Source of the DNA: Hoylesella oralis ATCC 33269
GTDB taxonomy: Bacteria; Bacteroidota; Bacteroidia; Bacteroidales; Bacteroidaceae
Length of the DNA stretch: 64,000 bases
Direction of reading: 5' to 3'
Assembly: GCF_000185145.2 (NCBI RefSeq)
Contig: NZ_GL833116.1
Location: 64,501-128,500, forward strand
The notes beneath the pieces were generated by a model that searched no databases, had not been told where the DNA came from, and was given only the letters and a program-made list of their open reading frames with translations. The first letter of the stretch is position 1, and each line of letters starts with the position of its first letter. Made by a program: the position numbers and the translations under genes. Below are positions 17,855-27,221 of this stretch, piece by piece.

Positions 17855-20800
17855 TTAGAAATTAATTTGTACACCGAACGTATAAGTTGCCGTTAACGGA
17901 TAAACTTCCGTGTCCCATCCTTCGCTGTCGCTGACTTCGGGCGTAAAGCTATTGGCCTTGAAAAGCGTTAACGGACGGTTAGCCGTCATGCTTAAGCGAA
18001 TGCCGGGCATGGTGTAAGCCCCGAATTTGATATTCTTAAAGGTATAACCGAGGGTAACATTCTGGATACGGAAGAAATCTGCACTCTCGACAAAATAAGA
18101 ATTTACGCGCTGATCGCTTACGTTCCAACCTTTTGTAAGCGCCTTTGCAGAAGGTGCAGAGTTAGTACTTCCCTCGCCTGTCCAGCGACTATCGTACTGA
18201 TCTTTGTCAAAGTTATAAAGGCTGGATGCATATCTTAATGCACGTTTACGGTTGTATATCTGTGCACCGGTCTGCCCGTAAGTGGTCATTTCGAAGTCGA
18301 AATTCCTCCATTCGAAGCCGATGTTCAGTCCGTAGGTGAAGTTCGGAAGATATGAACCCAGTGTGGTCCGGTCGTTTCCATCGATGGTTCCGTCGTGATT
18401 GATATCCTCATATCTGAAGTCGCCCGGCTCAAGTCCGTTGGCAACAGCTACTGGATCGGCCGCTATTTCGGCCGCATTTTGGTAAATACCTGCCACTTTG
18501 TATCCGTAAAAAGAGTTCATTTCGTGGCCTACCCAGTTCACTGTTTTGCCGCCTTGGATAAAGGATGTGCCGCTTAGACCTTTTACCTCGTTCCATAAGA
18601 ACGACAGATTAGCTCCCATATGATATTTGAAATTGCCCGCACGATCGTTCCATGTCAGGGCTACATCAAAGCCTTGATTGAGTATTTTTCCATAGTTTCC
18701 GGCAAGCGTTTGGTTACTGAATGACAGACGAGGGCTGATCACAGCATTTCTGGTCATACGGTGAAAATAATCTAAATCTACGTTCAGTCGGCTGCGGAGC
18801 GTTGCAAAGTTGATGCCGATATTGGTTTCTTCTACGAGTTCCCAGCGCAGATAACTGAAGTAGGTGGTATTTTGATAGCCCGGATAAGTAGTATTTCCGA
18901 ATACTCCGGAGGCACCATTACCGGTTGTGATAGATGCAAAACCGTCGGAAGCTACCACACGATCGTTGCCCAGTTTACCCCAACTGGCTCGTAATTTCAG
19001 GTAGTCGATGGCCTTAACACCTTTCATGAAAGGCTCTTCACTAACCACCCAAGCTGCTCCCACCGATGGGAAATAGCCCCAACGTTCTTGGTATTTCGAC
19101 GATCCATCGGCACGCATGGTGAACATAAGCATATACCTGTCGTTGTAATTATAGTTCAGACGGGCGAAATAACTCATGCCCCGATAGGTCGTTCCGCCGT
19201 CTCCGTTGGAGTCGCTTTCTTCGTCTCCGAGGCTTAGATACTTGTATTCATCCTTTCCGGAGGGTACATTAGAGCGCGCACCCGTAAGGAAACGGTACCT
19301 TTCTTGGCGCATGGAGAAGCCGAACATGGCTCCGAATTGATGTTTATTCCACTGGTCATTGTACTGTAGAGTATTATCCCAAATGGAGTTGTTGTAGGTT
19401 GTAGTGCTCTTACTCAGCCTTGTAGCGGTGGTATGTTGCTGTTGGCTCACGTAATATTGGGGAGTAAAGTTGCGAGCTTCCATAGTTGAATGGTTGTAAC
19501 TAATGCTTGTGCGGAGGCTCAACCTTTCGGGCAAAAGCTGCAATTTGGCAAAGAAGTTGGTGTTGAACTGCCAAGCACTGTTGTCGGAATCGTAATAGTT
19601 GGCCGTTGCAACGGGATTGTAGAAGTTGTTGGTATAGCCAACAGACGACGGTGCGGCATACTTTTCGGGCGTAGCAAGGGTATTGTTATCATCGTAAACG
19701 GGATAAAGACCGGGCGAATTGAATGCCTGTTGCCATGCTGCATTGTTGGCGAACTGCTGTCGGGAGTTGCTGAAAATGCCGTTAAACCCTACTTTCAGCC
19801 AGCCCGTAGCGTCATAATCCAAGGCTGCACGGAAGTTCAACCGCCGATAGTTGTTATCTACATCCATGATACCGTTCTGATAAAGGTAACTTGCACCGAG
19901 CGAATAGGTGGCATTCTGACTGCCTCCACTGATGCCGATACTATGGTTTGTTATCACTGCATTGCGCAACAGTTCCTTATACCAGTCGGTATTGCTGCCG
20001 TAAGTCCAATTATGGAAGTCGGCATCGGCATAGCTCCCGCCGTAACGGTCGATACTCGCTTTAGCATAAGGGGCATAGGCCGTGTAGTTTGCTTCCATGA
20101 GCATTTGGGCATATTCCGAAGAACTTGCCATTTCGAGCACATTGGTTGCCTGCTGTATACCTACATAACCGTCGTAGGTGATCTTAGCATTTTGGTTACG
20201 ATTTCCTTTCTTTGTGGTGATAATCACGACACCATTGGCGGCACGCACACCGTAGATGGCTGCCGCAGAGGCATCTTTCAGCACGCTCATGTCTTCGATA
20301 TCGTTGCTGTTAAGAAAGTTGATGTTGTCGTAAAACATACCGTCTACCACATATAAAGGAGTAGAGTTGGCAAACGAACCGTTACCGCGTATTTTCACTG
20401 TAGGGCCCGATCCGGGCGCTCCGCTGTTTACTACGTTCACGCCGGGCACCTTGCCTTGAAGGGCCGACATGGGCGATGAAGAGGGTGTGGAGGTAAGTTC
20501 GGAGCCTTTAACCACGGCGATGGGCGACGTCAGGTCTTTGGCCTTTGCCGAACCGTAGCCTATGGCAACGACTTCATCGAGCATCTTTGCATCATCTTGC
20601 ATTTGTATGTTCAGATTTGAAGCAGCCTTCACGTTTTGTGTTTTCATACCAATAAACGAAATTACGATGGCAGCATCTTGCGGTACATCCTTTATGGTAA
20701 AGTTGCCATTCAGGTCGGTTGTCGCGCCAAGTTGCGTTCCTGCTACCTTAATAGTAGCACCGATAACGGGAATGCCGGCAGCATCTACCACATTTCCTTT

Positions 20801-20872
20801 GACTGTCTGCATTTGTGCGAAAGTCAGTTGAACGCATAAAGTCAGAACTAATAATAAAGCGATTTTCTTCAT
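17855..20872 (-). CDS. SusC/RagA-family TonB-linked glycan transporter
   Basis: A 1005-residue outer-membrane transporter. It has a signal peptide, a carboxypeptidase-regulatory-like domain (about residues 22-95), the SusC plug signature VVAIGYGSAKAKDLTSPIA, then VPGVNVVNSGAPGSGPTVKIRGNGSF and VLKDASAAAIYGVRAANGVVIITTKKG, and a large barrel ending in TFGVQINF. It imports oligosaccharides captured by SusD. It heads the susC-susD-GH144-GH3 operon and is divergent from the membrane regulator at 21281, which probably controls it. The proposed cargo is beta-1,2-gluco-oligosaccharide. Confidence 0.93.
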   Translation of the reverse strand: MKKIALLLVLTLCVQLTFAQMQTVKGNVVDAAGIPVIGATIKVAGTQLGATTDLNGNFTIKDVPQDAAIVISFIGMKTQNVKAASNLNIQMQDDAKMLDEVVAIGYGSAKAKDLTSPIAVVKGSELTSTPSSSPMSALQGKVPGVNVVNSGAPGSGPTVKIRGNGSFANSTPLYVVDGMFYDNINFLNSNDIEDMSVLKDASAAAIYGVRAANGVVIITTKKGNRNQNAKITYDGYVGIQQATNVLEMASSSEYAQMLMEANYTAYAPYAKASIDRYGGSYADADFHNWTYGSNTDWYKELLRNAVITNHSIGISGGSQNATYSLGASYLYQNGIMDVDNNYRRLNFRAALDYDATGWLKVGFNGIFSNSRQQFANNAAWQQAFNSPGLYPVYDDNNTLATPEKYAAPSSVGYTNNFYNPVATANYYDSDNSAWQFNTNFFAKLQLLPERLSLRTSISYNHSTMEARNFTPQYYVSQQQHTTATRLSKSTTTYNNSIWDNTLQYNDQWNKHQFGAMFGFSMRQERYRFLTGARSNVPSGKDEYKYLSLGDEESDSNGDGGTTYRGMSYFARLNYNYNDRYMLMFTMRADGSSKYQERWGYFPSVGAAWVVSEEPFMKGVKAIDYLKLRASWGKLGNDRVVASDGFASITTGNGASGVFGNTTYPGYQNTTYFSYLRWELVEETNIGINFATLRSRLNVDLDYFHRMTRNAVISPRLSFSNQTLAGNYGKILNQGFDVALTWNDRAGNFKYHMGANLSFLWNEVKGLSGTSFIQGGKTVNWVGHEMNSFYGYKVAGIYQNAAEIAADPVAVANGLEPGDFRYEDINHDGTIDGNDRTTLGSYLPNFTYGLNIGFEWRNFDFEMTTYGQTGAQIYNRKRALRYASSLYNFDKDQYDSRWTGEGSTNSAPSAKALTKGWNVSDQRVNSYFVESADFFRIQNVTLGYTFKNIKFGAYTMPGIRLSMTANRPLTLFKANSFTPEVSDSEGWDTEVYPLTATYTFGVQINF

Positions 20873-21280
20873 TTGTTATTAAGTTAAGGTAATTCTTTTC
20901 GAGTGTAAAATTATGTTTAAAAACGATAGTTTGCAAATTATCTGCCACGATAAAGCTACGATGTGGGTGCCGTGTACTACGTTTTTACTACGACCTTATG
21001 TCGTTATCCGTTGATTGTCAGATAATTAAAAATAAATAAAATGCCGTTTGAAGATGAATGAATAATTACTTTGAAACCGCGGAACAGGCAGAAAAAGCAT
21101 GAAAGATGGCATGTCGAAAATCGGCAGAAATGCAACATTCCCGTTATGGAAAGTATAATTTTCCGGAATTAAATCGTATTTTTGCAAACGTATATGTACC
21201 ATGTAATCGGAATACATGCCGCGTATAAGCCGAGAATATGGTGCATGTAATCGGAATACATATACCGGATACGAAAACAC
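20873..21280. promoter_or_regulatory. divergent regulatory region of the polysaccharide locus
   Basis: A 408-base AT-rich gap between the SusC-like gene (minus) and the regulator (plus). On the plus strand TATTTTTG at 21177-21184 is a -7 box for the regulator, although no good -33 element is seen. Two identical 18-base direct repeats lie just downstream (listed separately). No clear TAnnTTTG box is visible for the susC-like gene, which fits a promoter that depends on an activator. Confidence 0.5.
21200..21261. repeat. two identical 18-base direct repeats upstream of the regulator
   Basis: CATGTAATCGGAATACAT occurs at 21200-21217 and again at 21244-21261, 44 bases apart (four helical turns). 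Each copy is itself an imperfect palindrome (ATGTA...TACAT). They lie between the predicted transcription start and the start codon of the regulator, in the region shared with the divergent SusC operon, and look like operator sites. Confidence 0.7.
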
Positions 21281-24109
21281 TTGGACCGTTTTATGGCAAG
21301 AACCCTTTGCAATATTGTCTTTGTGATGTGTGCCCTAATTGGGGTACAGGGCAGAAATTTCGTGCCGGTAATCACCAACTTTTCTTCATTAGACTATCGG
21401 GCAGGGCTGCAAAACTGGGCGATTGCGCAGGGTAGAAACGGCGAAATGTACATAGGGAACAACGAAGGAGTGCTTACATACGACGGGTATAACTGGACTA
21501 AAACACCGCTGCCCGAAAACACAATCGCACGTTCGCTTATGACAGATGGCAGCAGATTATACGTAGGTTCGTACGAAGAGTTCGGATACTTCGAGCATAA
21601 CGAGTTGGGAAACCTGCACTATACCTCGCTTTGGAAGCGGATCAAAGGCTACAAGCCGCATAATGATGAGATTTGGAACATAGTGAAGACGGCCGACGGA
21701 AAGATATGTTTTCAGTCGTTTTGCTCGTGGTTCGAGTACGACGGGCATACCGTTCGTGCACATTACAACGCGCACCGGCTGCCGTTATATTTCTTCGACA
21801 TCGGCGGCAGAATATATGTACAGCTCATCAACGGCGGCTTCTGCAGGCTGGAAGGCGGGCACTATCGCGAAATCGTACCCCGCACCTCGGTGGGCAACGA
21901 TAATGTGGTATCGGCATTACGACTGCAAGATGGGCGCATTTTATTGTGCACGGAGTTCTGCGGATTGTATGTTTTCGATGGGAAAAACACAAGGAAAATG
22001 GCTGCCGATGATGATATGTCGCTGCGTCGGGCACAGATAAACAGGGCGGTAATTGCGCCAAACGATTCTACTATCGTTATCGGAACAATTCTCGACGGTA
22101 TCTATGGAATAAGCCTCGACGGTAAGACTAAGTGGCATTATTCTACCGACAATCGGCTGCGAAACAACACTGTGCTTCGCCTGTTTTGCGATCGTGAGAA
22201 CAATATATGGGCTGCTCTCGATGCCGGTATTGCCCTCATACACAGCGGTTCTCCCTATGGATTGTTCACTCATTCGGGCTCTTCGCTCGGCATGGTGTAC
22301 GATTTTTACCGCACGAAAGACCACATGTACATAGCTACCAACCAATATACATACCTCTATGATGGCAGCCGAATGACGCCTATTGCCGGCACCGAAGGGC
22401 AGAATTGGCACATATCGGCTTTCGGAAATCAGCTTATCGTGGGCAATAATCGTGGCACAAAGCTCATCGAGAACCTGTCGGCAACGCCCGTATCGGGCAG
22501 TAGCGAGGCCAGCAGCACGGCCATCAGACGTTATTTGACGGGCAACGGACGCGATTATCTTGTAGAAGCCAGCTACGCTGAACTGCGCATATACCGGCAG
22601 AAAGGGGGGCGGTGGAAGTTTATAAACGGTGTAAAAGGTTTCATGGCACCTATAAGACAGTTCGAGATAGATGCCAATGGAATGATATGGGCTGCCCAGA
22701 TGAACAAAGGTCTTTACCGCATCGAACTCAACGAGAATATGGATAGAGTGGTGTCGGTACGCTACATTGCCTCGCTTGGTAGTGCCGGCGGAGGCTCACA
22801 GATACACGTGATGCGAGTGCTCGGACAGATTGTTTTCGGCGACGGTCATAAGCTCTACACCACAGACTACAGTAATAAAATCGTTCCGTACGAGGCACTC
22901 GACAGCGTTGCAGAGCCTGATGCAATCTCTTCAACACAAGTAGATAACACGCAATTTTGGCTTTCTTCGCCTAAGGGATATACCTTAATAGAACGACACA
23001 ACGGCCGTTTCAGAAAGCTGCTCTATGTGCCCGCCGCTTTCTTCGGTATGGAGTGCGGCGACAATATGAACAATGTGCGCATGTTCGATGGCATAGCTTA
23101 CTTCTGTATGAATGGCGGAGTGGGCTGCATGAATATGGGCAGACTTTTCGAAAAGTCGCCTGTTCGCACTGCTCTACGGCTGGTTGGGGTGCAATATATT
23201 ACGGCAGATCACGTGGTGCACCCTATGCCTGTGAGCGGCAATCCGTCTTCGAGCGGCGATGTAACGTTACGTTTGTCGTATTCAAACTATAATAATGAGC
23301 CGCTACGGTTCGTGTTTCGTCTCGACGGGGGCGGCATCCGTTCGGAAACAACATCAGACCTGCCCCAGATAACCTATAACAGTTTATCGTACGGCAGTTA
23401 CACATTCAGTGCCGAGGCGGTAGACATCAACGGAAAAACAGTGGGTTCCGTCGTCTATAAATTCCATTATCCGCGCCCGTTGTTACTCTCTATTCCGGCT
23501 TTCATCGTTTATATTCTTCTGCTCGGTGCGTTGGTCTATGCCTACGTCAGATGGAGTACGGGGCGCATACTTCGTCGTCGTGCCCGCATTATGGAGGCCG
23601 AAAAGATGCGTCAAGACCTGCAAATGGCCGAACAACGCAGCCTTATAGAAGAGCAACAGAAGATGCTTTTAGAGCAACAGTTGCAGGATAAAGGGCGCGA
23701 AATTGCCAGTCTGGCGATGGAAGGCATTAGGCATCGTCGTCAGGTTTCCGACATCAAGCAGGAGTTGCAGGGCACGGGAATGCGCTCGAACAGTAATAAA
23801 GACATCGTTAGGATGCTGCTCCATATTACGGACAACATAGATAACGACGCCTATTGGGATATCTATCGCGAGAATTTCGACCTGATACACAAGAACTTTT
23901 TCCGTCATCTGCGCGAGCAGTATCCCTCGCTTACGGCTACCGATCTGAAGTTCTGTGCGCTGTTGAGGCTCAACCTGAGCACGAAAGACATAGCTCATTT
24001 CACCGGTTTAACGATACGTGGCGTTGAAGGAGCGCGCTATCGTCTGCGCCGTAAGCTACAGATAAAAGAAACGCAAAGCCTTACCGAGTTCCTGATAGAT
24101 TTTAAGTAA
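21281..24109 (+). CDS. membrane-tethered propeller/Y_Y_Y regulator with LuxR-type helix-turn-helix
   Basis: A protein of 942 residues laid out like the sensor half of a Bacteroidota hybrid two-component system but without kinase or receiver domains. It has a signal peptide, a long periplasmic region of propeller repeats (for example NGEMYIGNNEGVLTYDG and NNIWAALDAGIAL), a Y_Y_Y-type domain (about 655-725), one membrane segment (about 733-755), a coiled coil rich in Glu/Gln (about 765-830) and a C-terminal LuxR-type helix-turn-helix (about 883-940: TATDLKFCALLRLNLSTKDIA). It could sense periplasmic oligosaccharide and bind DNA while still in the membrane. The start may instead be the ATG at 21293. 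It is divergent from the SusC operon, its likely target. Confidence 0.82.
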   Translation: MDRFMARTLCNIVFVMCALIGVQGRNFVPVITNFSSLDYRAGLQNWAIAQGRNGEMYIGNNEGVLTYDGYNWTKTPLPENTIARSLMTDGSRLYVGSYEEFGYFEHNELGNLHYTSLWKRIKGYKPHNDEIWNIVKTADGKICFQSFCSWFEYDGHTVRAHYNAHRLPLYFFDIGGRIYVQLINGGFCRLEGGHYREIVPRTSVGNDNVVSALRLQDGRILLCTEFCGLYVFDGKNTRKMAADDDMSLRRAQINRAVIAPNDSTIVIGTILDGIYGISLDGKTKWHYSTDNRLRNNTVLRLFCDRENNIWAALDAGIALIHSGSPYGLFTHSGSSLGMVYDFYRTKDHMYIATNQYTYLYDGSRMTPIAGTEGQNWHISAFGNQLIVGNNRGTKLIENLSATPVSGSSEASSTAIRRYLTGNGRDYLVEASYAELRIYRQKGGRWKFINGVKGFMAPIRQFEIDANGMIWAAQMNKGLYRIELNENMDRVVSVRYIASLGSAGGGSQIHVMRVLGQIVFGDGHKLYTTDYSNKIVPYEALDSVAEPDAISSTQVDNTQFWLSSPKGYTLIERHNGRFRKLLYVPAAFFGMECGDNMNNVRMFDGIAYFCMNGGVGCMNMGRLFEKSPVRTALRLVGVQYITADHVVHPMPVSGNPSSSGDVTLRLSYSNYNNEPLRFVFRLDGGGIRSETTSDLPQITYNSLSYGSYTFSAEAVDINGKTVGSVVYKFHYPRPLLLSIPAFIVYILLLGALVYAYVRWSTGRILRRRARIMEAEKMRQDLQMAEQRSLIEEQQKMLLEQQLQDKGREIASLAMEGIRHRRQVSDIKQELQGTGMRSNSNKDIVRMLLHITDNIDNDAYWDIYRENFDLIHKNFFRHLREQYPSLTATDLKFCALLRLNLSTKDIAHFTGLTIRGVEGARYRLRRKLQIKETQSLTEFLIDFK

Positions 24110-24368
24110 AGATGAAAGATGCGGGGAAGGGAATGAGCGGTTGATAGGTGTATCGTAGGAAATAGGCTCGTACGATTGTTCTTGCAAGTACGAAGAAATA
24201 CGATTGTCAGCATCGTTGAATAGCCTTCTGTTAAGATGTTTATTTATTTTGATGGATGGAGAAGTGCTACGGAAGTATCGTCTATGCTGGTTAGGCGTAT
24301 CGTTTAATCGGCATAGATTGTAGGAATATCGGGGATATATAGAGAGAATGTAGCGGGCATGGTGATTG

Positions 24369-26942
24369 TCAGAAGTCGATAACCGTGATACCTGCGCCCC
24401 CGAACTGCACGTGCTCGTCGCGATAGGCGGTGACATTGGGAACGGTAGAGAGATATTCGCGGATGAGTTGACGCAGGATGCCGTTGCCTTTGCCATGCAG
24501 GATACGCACGCGAGACATGCCTACAAGGATGGCATCATCGACAAAATGCTGCACTGCATGTATGGCCTCGTCGCCACGCATGCCCCGTACGTCGAGATCC
24601 TGTCGGAAACCTTTCTGCCGTTCTTCGATGGTTTCGCGCGTTATACGGCTCGTTCGAGCGGAACGTACAGGCTCTTCGCGTGGCGTATCGGCATGCTCCA
24701 ACCGCTCTGTACGCATTTTGGTACGTATGTCTCCGAATATAACGGTGGCCGTGTTGCCGTCGACAGTCTCGACCGTCCCCACGGAAGAAAGACCTTTGAT
24801 GCGCACCGTGTCGCCCACGGAAATAGATGCATCGGCGGTAGGGCGTGCGGTTGTCAGCGCTGCAGCCTCTTTCTGCCGTGCCTTTTCGGCTTTTTTGTCT
24901 TTCTTACGCTTTTCGTGTCGCTCTTTCCGACGCTGTATCTGTTCTATTTTCCGTGCTATCTTTTCGTCGTTCGCCGTGGCGTCTATATTGCTTATTTCTC
25001 CTTTAAAAGCATTGAGTTCTTCGCGTATGCGCTTGGTTTCTTCCTTTTCTGCTTGGTTCTCTCGTATCTGGCATATCGCGTTTTCTATTTTTTTATTACT
25101 CTCGCGCAGCAGTTCTTCGGCCTGTTCTTTGGCTTTTTGCATGATTTCTTTGCGGCTCTGCGTAAGGTCGGCAATATCTGTTTCGTACTTGGCAATGGTC
25201 TTTTCCAGCTCTTTTTCGCGCTGATGAATGGTTTGACGCTTATGTTCCCAGTAGCGTTTATCACGAACTATGTCTTGCAGATACTTGTCGCTCTGAATAT
25301 AATCGGAACCTACGATTTCGGAAGCATCGCTGATTACGACTTCCGGAATGCCCGTTTTGCGGGCTATTTCGATGGCAAAAGAGCTGCCGGGTTGACCTAT
25401 GGCCAGCTGAAACAGTGCTCTCATCTCGTTTCGATCGTAAAGCATGGCGCCGTTTACCACACCTTCGTGGGCGTCGGCAAAGTGTTTCAGGTTCTGATAA
25501 TGGGTGGTTATCACGCCGTAAGCCTGCTTATTGCAGAACTGTTTCAATACGGATTCGGCAATGGCACCGCCTATCTGTGGCTCCGTACCCGTACCGAATT
25601 CGTCGATAAGCAGCAATGTATTGCCGTCAGCCTGCCTCATCATTATTTTCATGTTCGTCAAGTGCGAGGAATAGGTACTCAGATCGTTCTCGATACTCTG
25701 TTCGTCGCCGATGTCTATCATGATGTTTTGGAACACCCCCATGACAGACCTGTCGCCTACGGGTACCGAGAGTCCGCACTGTAACATGTACTGAAGTAGG
25801 CCTACGGTTTTAAGACAAACCGACTTGCCGCCGGCATTCGGGCCGGATATGATGAGGATGCGTTTCTCTTGGGTGAGCATGATATCCAGTGGTGTTACCT
25901 GCTTTCCCTGTCTTTGCAGCGACATCTGTAGCAGTGGGTGTACGGCTCTGATCCAGTCGATATGGGGATATTCGACCGCTACCGGCTCGAAAGCATTCAT
26001 GAGTTTGGCCGTTTCGGCCTTGGCACGGATGAAATCTATCGTGGCGAGAAAGCCGAACGAGGAAAGTATTTCTTTGACATGAGGGCGCAACAGCTTAGCC
26101 ATATCGGTAAGAATGCGTATGATTTCGCGGCGTTCATCAGCCTCTAACTCGCGTATTTTGTTATTGGCTTCTACCACTTCGGTGGGTTCTATGAAGACTG
26201 TTTTGCCCGAGGCCGACTCGTCGTGTACTATTCCGTGAAGTCTGCGTTTAAGTGCCGGCGCCACGGGAATGACCAGTCGACCGTCACGCATGGTTGGTGT
26301 AACGTCTTTCTCCACAAGACCTTCGCTCTGCGCATTGCGCAATATATTATATAAGGTACGCGAGATGGAGCCTTCGGTGCGCGATAATTCCTGCCTGATA
26401 CGGGCAAGTTCGGGCGATGCACCGTCACGTATGTGGCCGAATTTATCGAGTATTCGGTCGATGTGTTGTATCAGTTGCGGGAATGTTGTCACGCCTTCGG
26501 TTAGCTTATACAGTGCCGGATATAGTTTATTTGTACTTTTCTCTTGCACATCTTCCGCATCTTTTTGTGCCTCGTGTGGGGTAGGAGAGAGAGTTGTTTG
26601 TGGCGTTGAAGCCTGTAAAAAGGTAACGATAAGATGGATAGTGCCCAGCGATCGGCGTAGATCGAATAGCTCCTGTTCCTCTAAATGCGTGCCCTCAAGA
26701 CGTATGCGCGATACGCTTTCGCGCACATCGAAGAAGTTCTGTAACGGGAAGTTGTCGGCTTCTTCGAGGATACGTCTGAATTCTTTGATCTGTTCCAACC
26801 ATTCGTTGATGGCATGCGGATCGGTTGTGAACGCCATGTTATCTACCTTTTCCCTACCCAGACTTGACAGACAGCGTTCGTGGAGCAACGCCCTGATTTC
26901 GTTAAACCCTATTTTTTGTTCGAAATTATGCGGATAAATCAT
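24369..26942 (-). CDS. mutS2: MutS2 family ATPase with Smr domain
   Basis: An 857-residue MutS2 protein. It has an N-terminal core/lever region, the ATPase domain with Walker A GPNAGGKSV (about residue 345) and a LLIDEFGTGTEP Walker B region (about 428), a long charged coiled coil (about 530-690), a KOW-like patch, and a C-terminal Smr domain with LDVRGMRGDEA and the HGKGNG motif. In bacteria MutS2 suppresses homologous recombination and, in Bacillus, acts on collided ribosomes. The start MIYPHNFEQKIGF is conserved in the family. The promoter sits directly on the start codon (see promoter entry). Confidence 0.95.
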   Translation of the reverse strand: MIYPHNFEQKIGFNEIRALLHERCLSSLGREKVDNMAFTTDPHAINEWLEQIKEFRRILEEADNFPLQNFFDVRESVSRIRLEGTHLEEQELFDLRRSLGTIHLIVTFLQASTPQTTLSPTPHEAQKDAEDVQEKSTNKLYPALYKLTEGVTTFPQLIQHIDRILDKFGHIRDGASPELARIRQELSRTEGSISRTLYNILRNAQSEGLVEKDVTPTMRDGRLVIPVAPALKRRLHGIVHDESASGKTVFIEPTEVVEANNKIRELEADERREIIRILTDMAKLLRPHVKEILSSFGFLATIDFIRAKAETAKLMNAFEPVAVEYPHIDWIRAVHPLLQMSLQRQGKQVTPLDIMLTQEKRILIISGPNAGGKSVCLKTVGLLQYMLQCGLSVPVGDRSVMGVFQNIMIDIGDEQSIENDLSTYSSHLTNMKIMMRQADGNTLLLIDEFGTGTEPQIGGAIAESVLKQFCNKQAYGVITTHYQNLKHFADAHEGVVNGAMLYDRNEMRALFQLAIGQPGSSFAIEIARKTGIPEVVISDASEIVGSDYIQSDKYLQDIVRDKRYWEHKRQTIHQREKELEKTIAKYETDIADLTQSRKEIMQKAKEQAEELLRESNKKIENAICQIRENQAEKEETKRIREELNAFKGEISNIDATANDEKIARKIEQIQRRKERHEKRKKDKKAEKARQKEAAALTTARPTADASISVGDTVRIKGLSSVGTVETVDGNTATVIFGDIRTKMRTERLEHADTPREEPVRSARTSRITRETIEERQKGFRQDLDVRGMRGDEAIHAVQHFVDDAILVGMSRVRILHGKGNGILRQLIREYLSTVPNVTAYRDEHVQFGGAGITVIDF

Positions 26943-26946
26943 GCTG

Positions 26947-26977
26947 CAAAATTAAGCTAAGTTGGCGTAAAAACAAA
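26947..26977 (-). promoter_or_regulatory. mutS2 promoter, possibly giving a leaderless mRNA
   Basis: On the minus strand TTTG (26974-26977) is followed after exactly 19 bases by TAATTTTG (26947-26954), a full Bacteroidota promoter. The start codon begins at 26942, only five bases after the -7 box, so transcription should start on or next to the ATG. Confidence 0.65.
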
Positions 26978-27014
26978 ATTATAGTACGGCAATACTTAAA
27001 AAACAGATGAAATA

Positions 27015-27046
27015 TTTGTAAGTATCAAAAAATCGATGTACCTTTG
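27015..27046 (+). promoter_or_regulatory. promoter of tRNA-Ser
   Basis: TTTG at 27015-27018, a 20-base spacer and TACCTTTG at 27039-27046 match the Bacteroidota consensus. The predicted start lies about 40 bases before the mature tRNA. Confidence 0.7.
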
Positions 27047-27090
27047 CAACCGCTTTAGACCACGCCGTTAAGGTTCGAAAAAAGTAAAAA

Positions 27091-27175
27091 GGAAAGATGG
27101 TAGAGTGGTCGATTACACCGGTCTTGAAAACCGGCGTGCGGAGACGCACCGGGGGTTCGAATCCCTCTCTTTCCG
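27091..27175 (+). tRNA. tRNA-Ser (anticodon UGA)
   Basis: An 85-base class II tRNA. GGAAAGA (27091-27097) pairs with TCTTTCC (27168-27174), with discriminator G at 27175. The anticodon stem CCGGT/ACCGG encloses the loop CTTGAAA with anticodon TGA at 27125-27127. A long variable arm (27135-27150) and a standard GGTTCGAATCC T-loop are present. CCA is not encoded. The gene borders the AT-rich glycosidase cluster. Confidence 0.95.
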
Positions 27176-27183
27176 CAAGATGA

Positions 27184-27221
27184 GGGTGTAAATCAACGAG
27201 TTGCGTGATTTACACCCTTTT
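27184..27221 (+). terminator. terminator after tRNA-Ser
   Basis: A perfect 12-bp stem, GGGTGTAAATCA (27184-27195) with TGATTTACACCC (27206-27217), is followed by TTTT. It starts nine bases after the tRNA. Confidence 0.85.

Noticed and set aside
19490..20356. Open frame of 288 codons antisense to the SusC-like gene
   Set aside because: It is a mirror of a strongly conserved gene with no start-site signal or protein-like features.
24366..25784. Open frame of 472 codons on the plus strand inside mutS2
   Set aside because: It is antisense to the conserved MutS2 coding sequence, has low-complexity Phe/Leu/Ser-rich composition and no recognisable domain.
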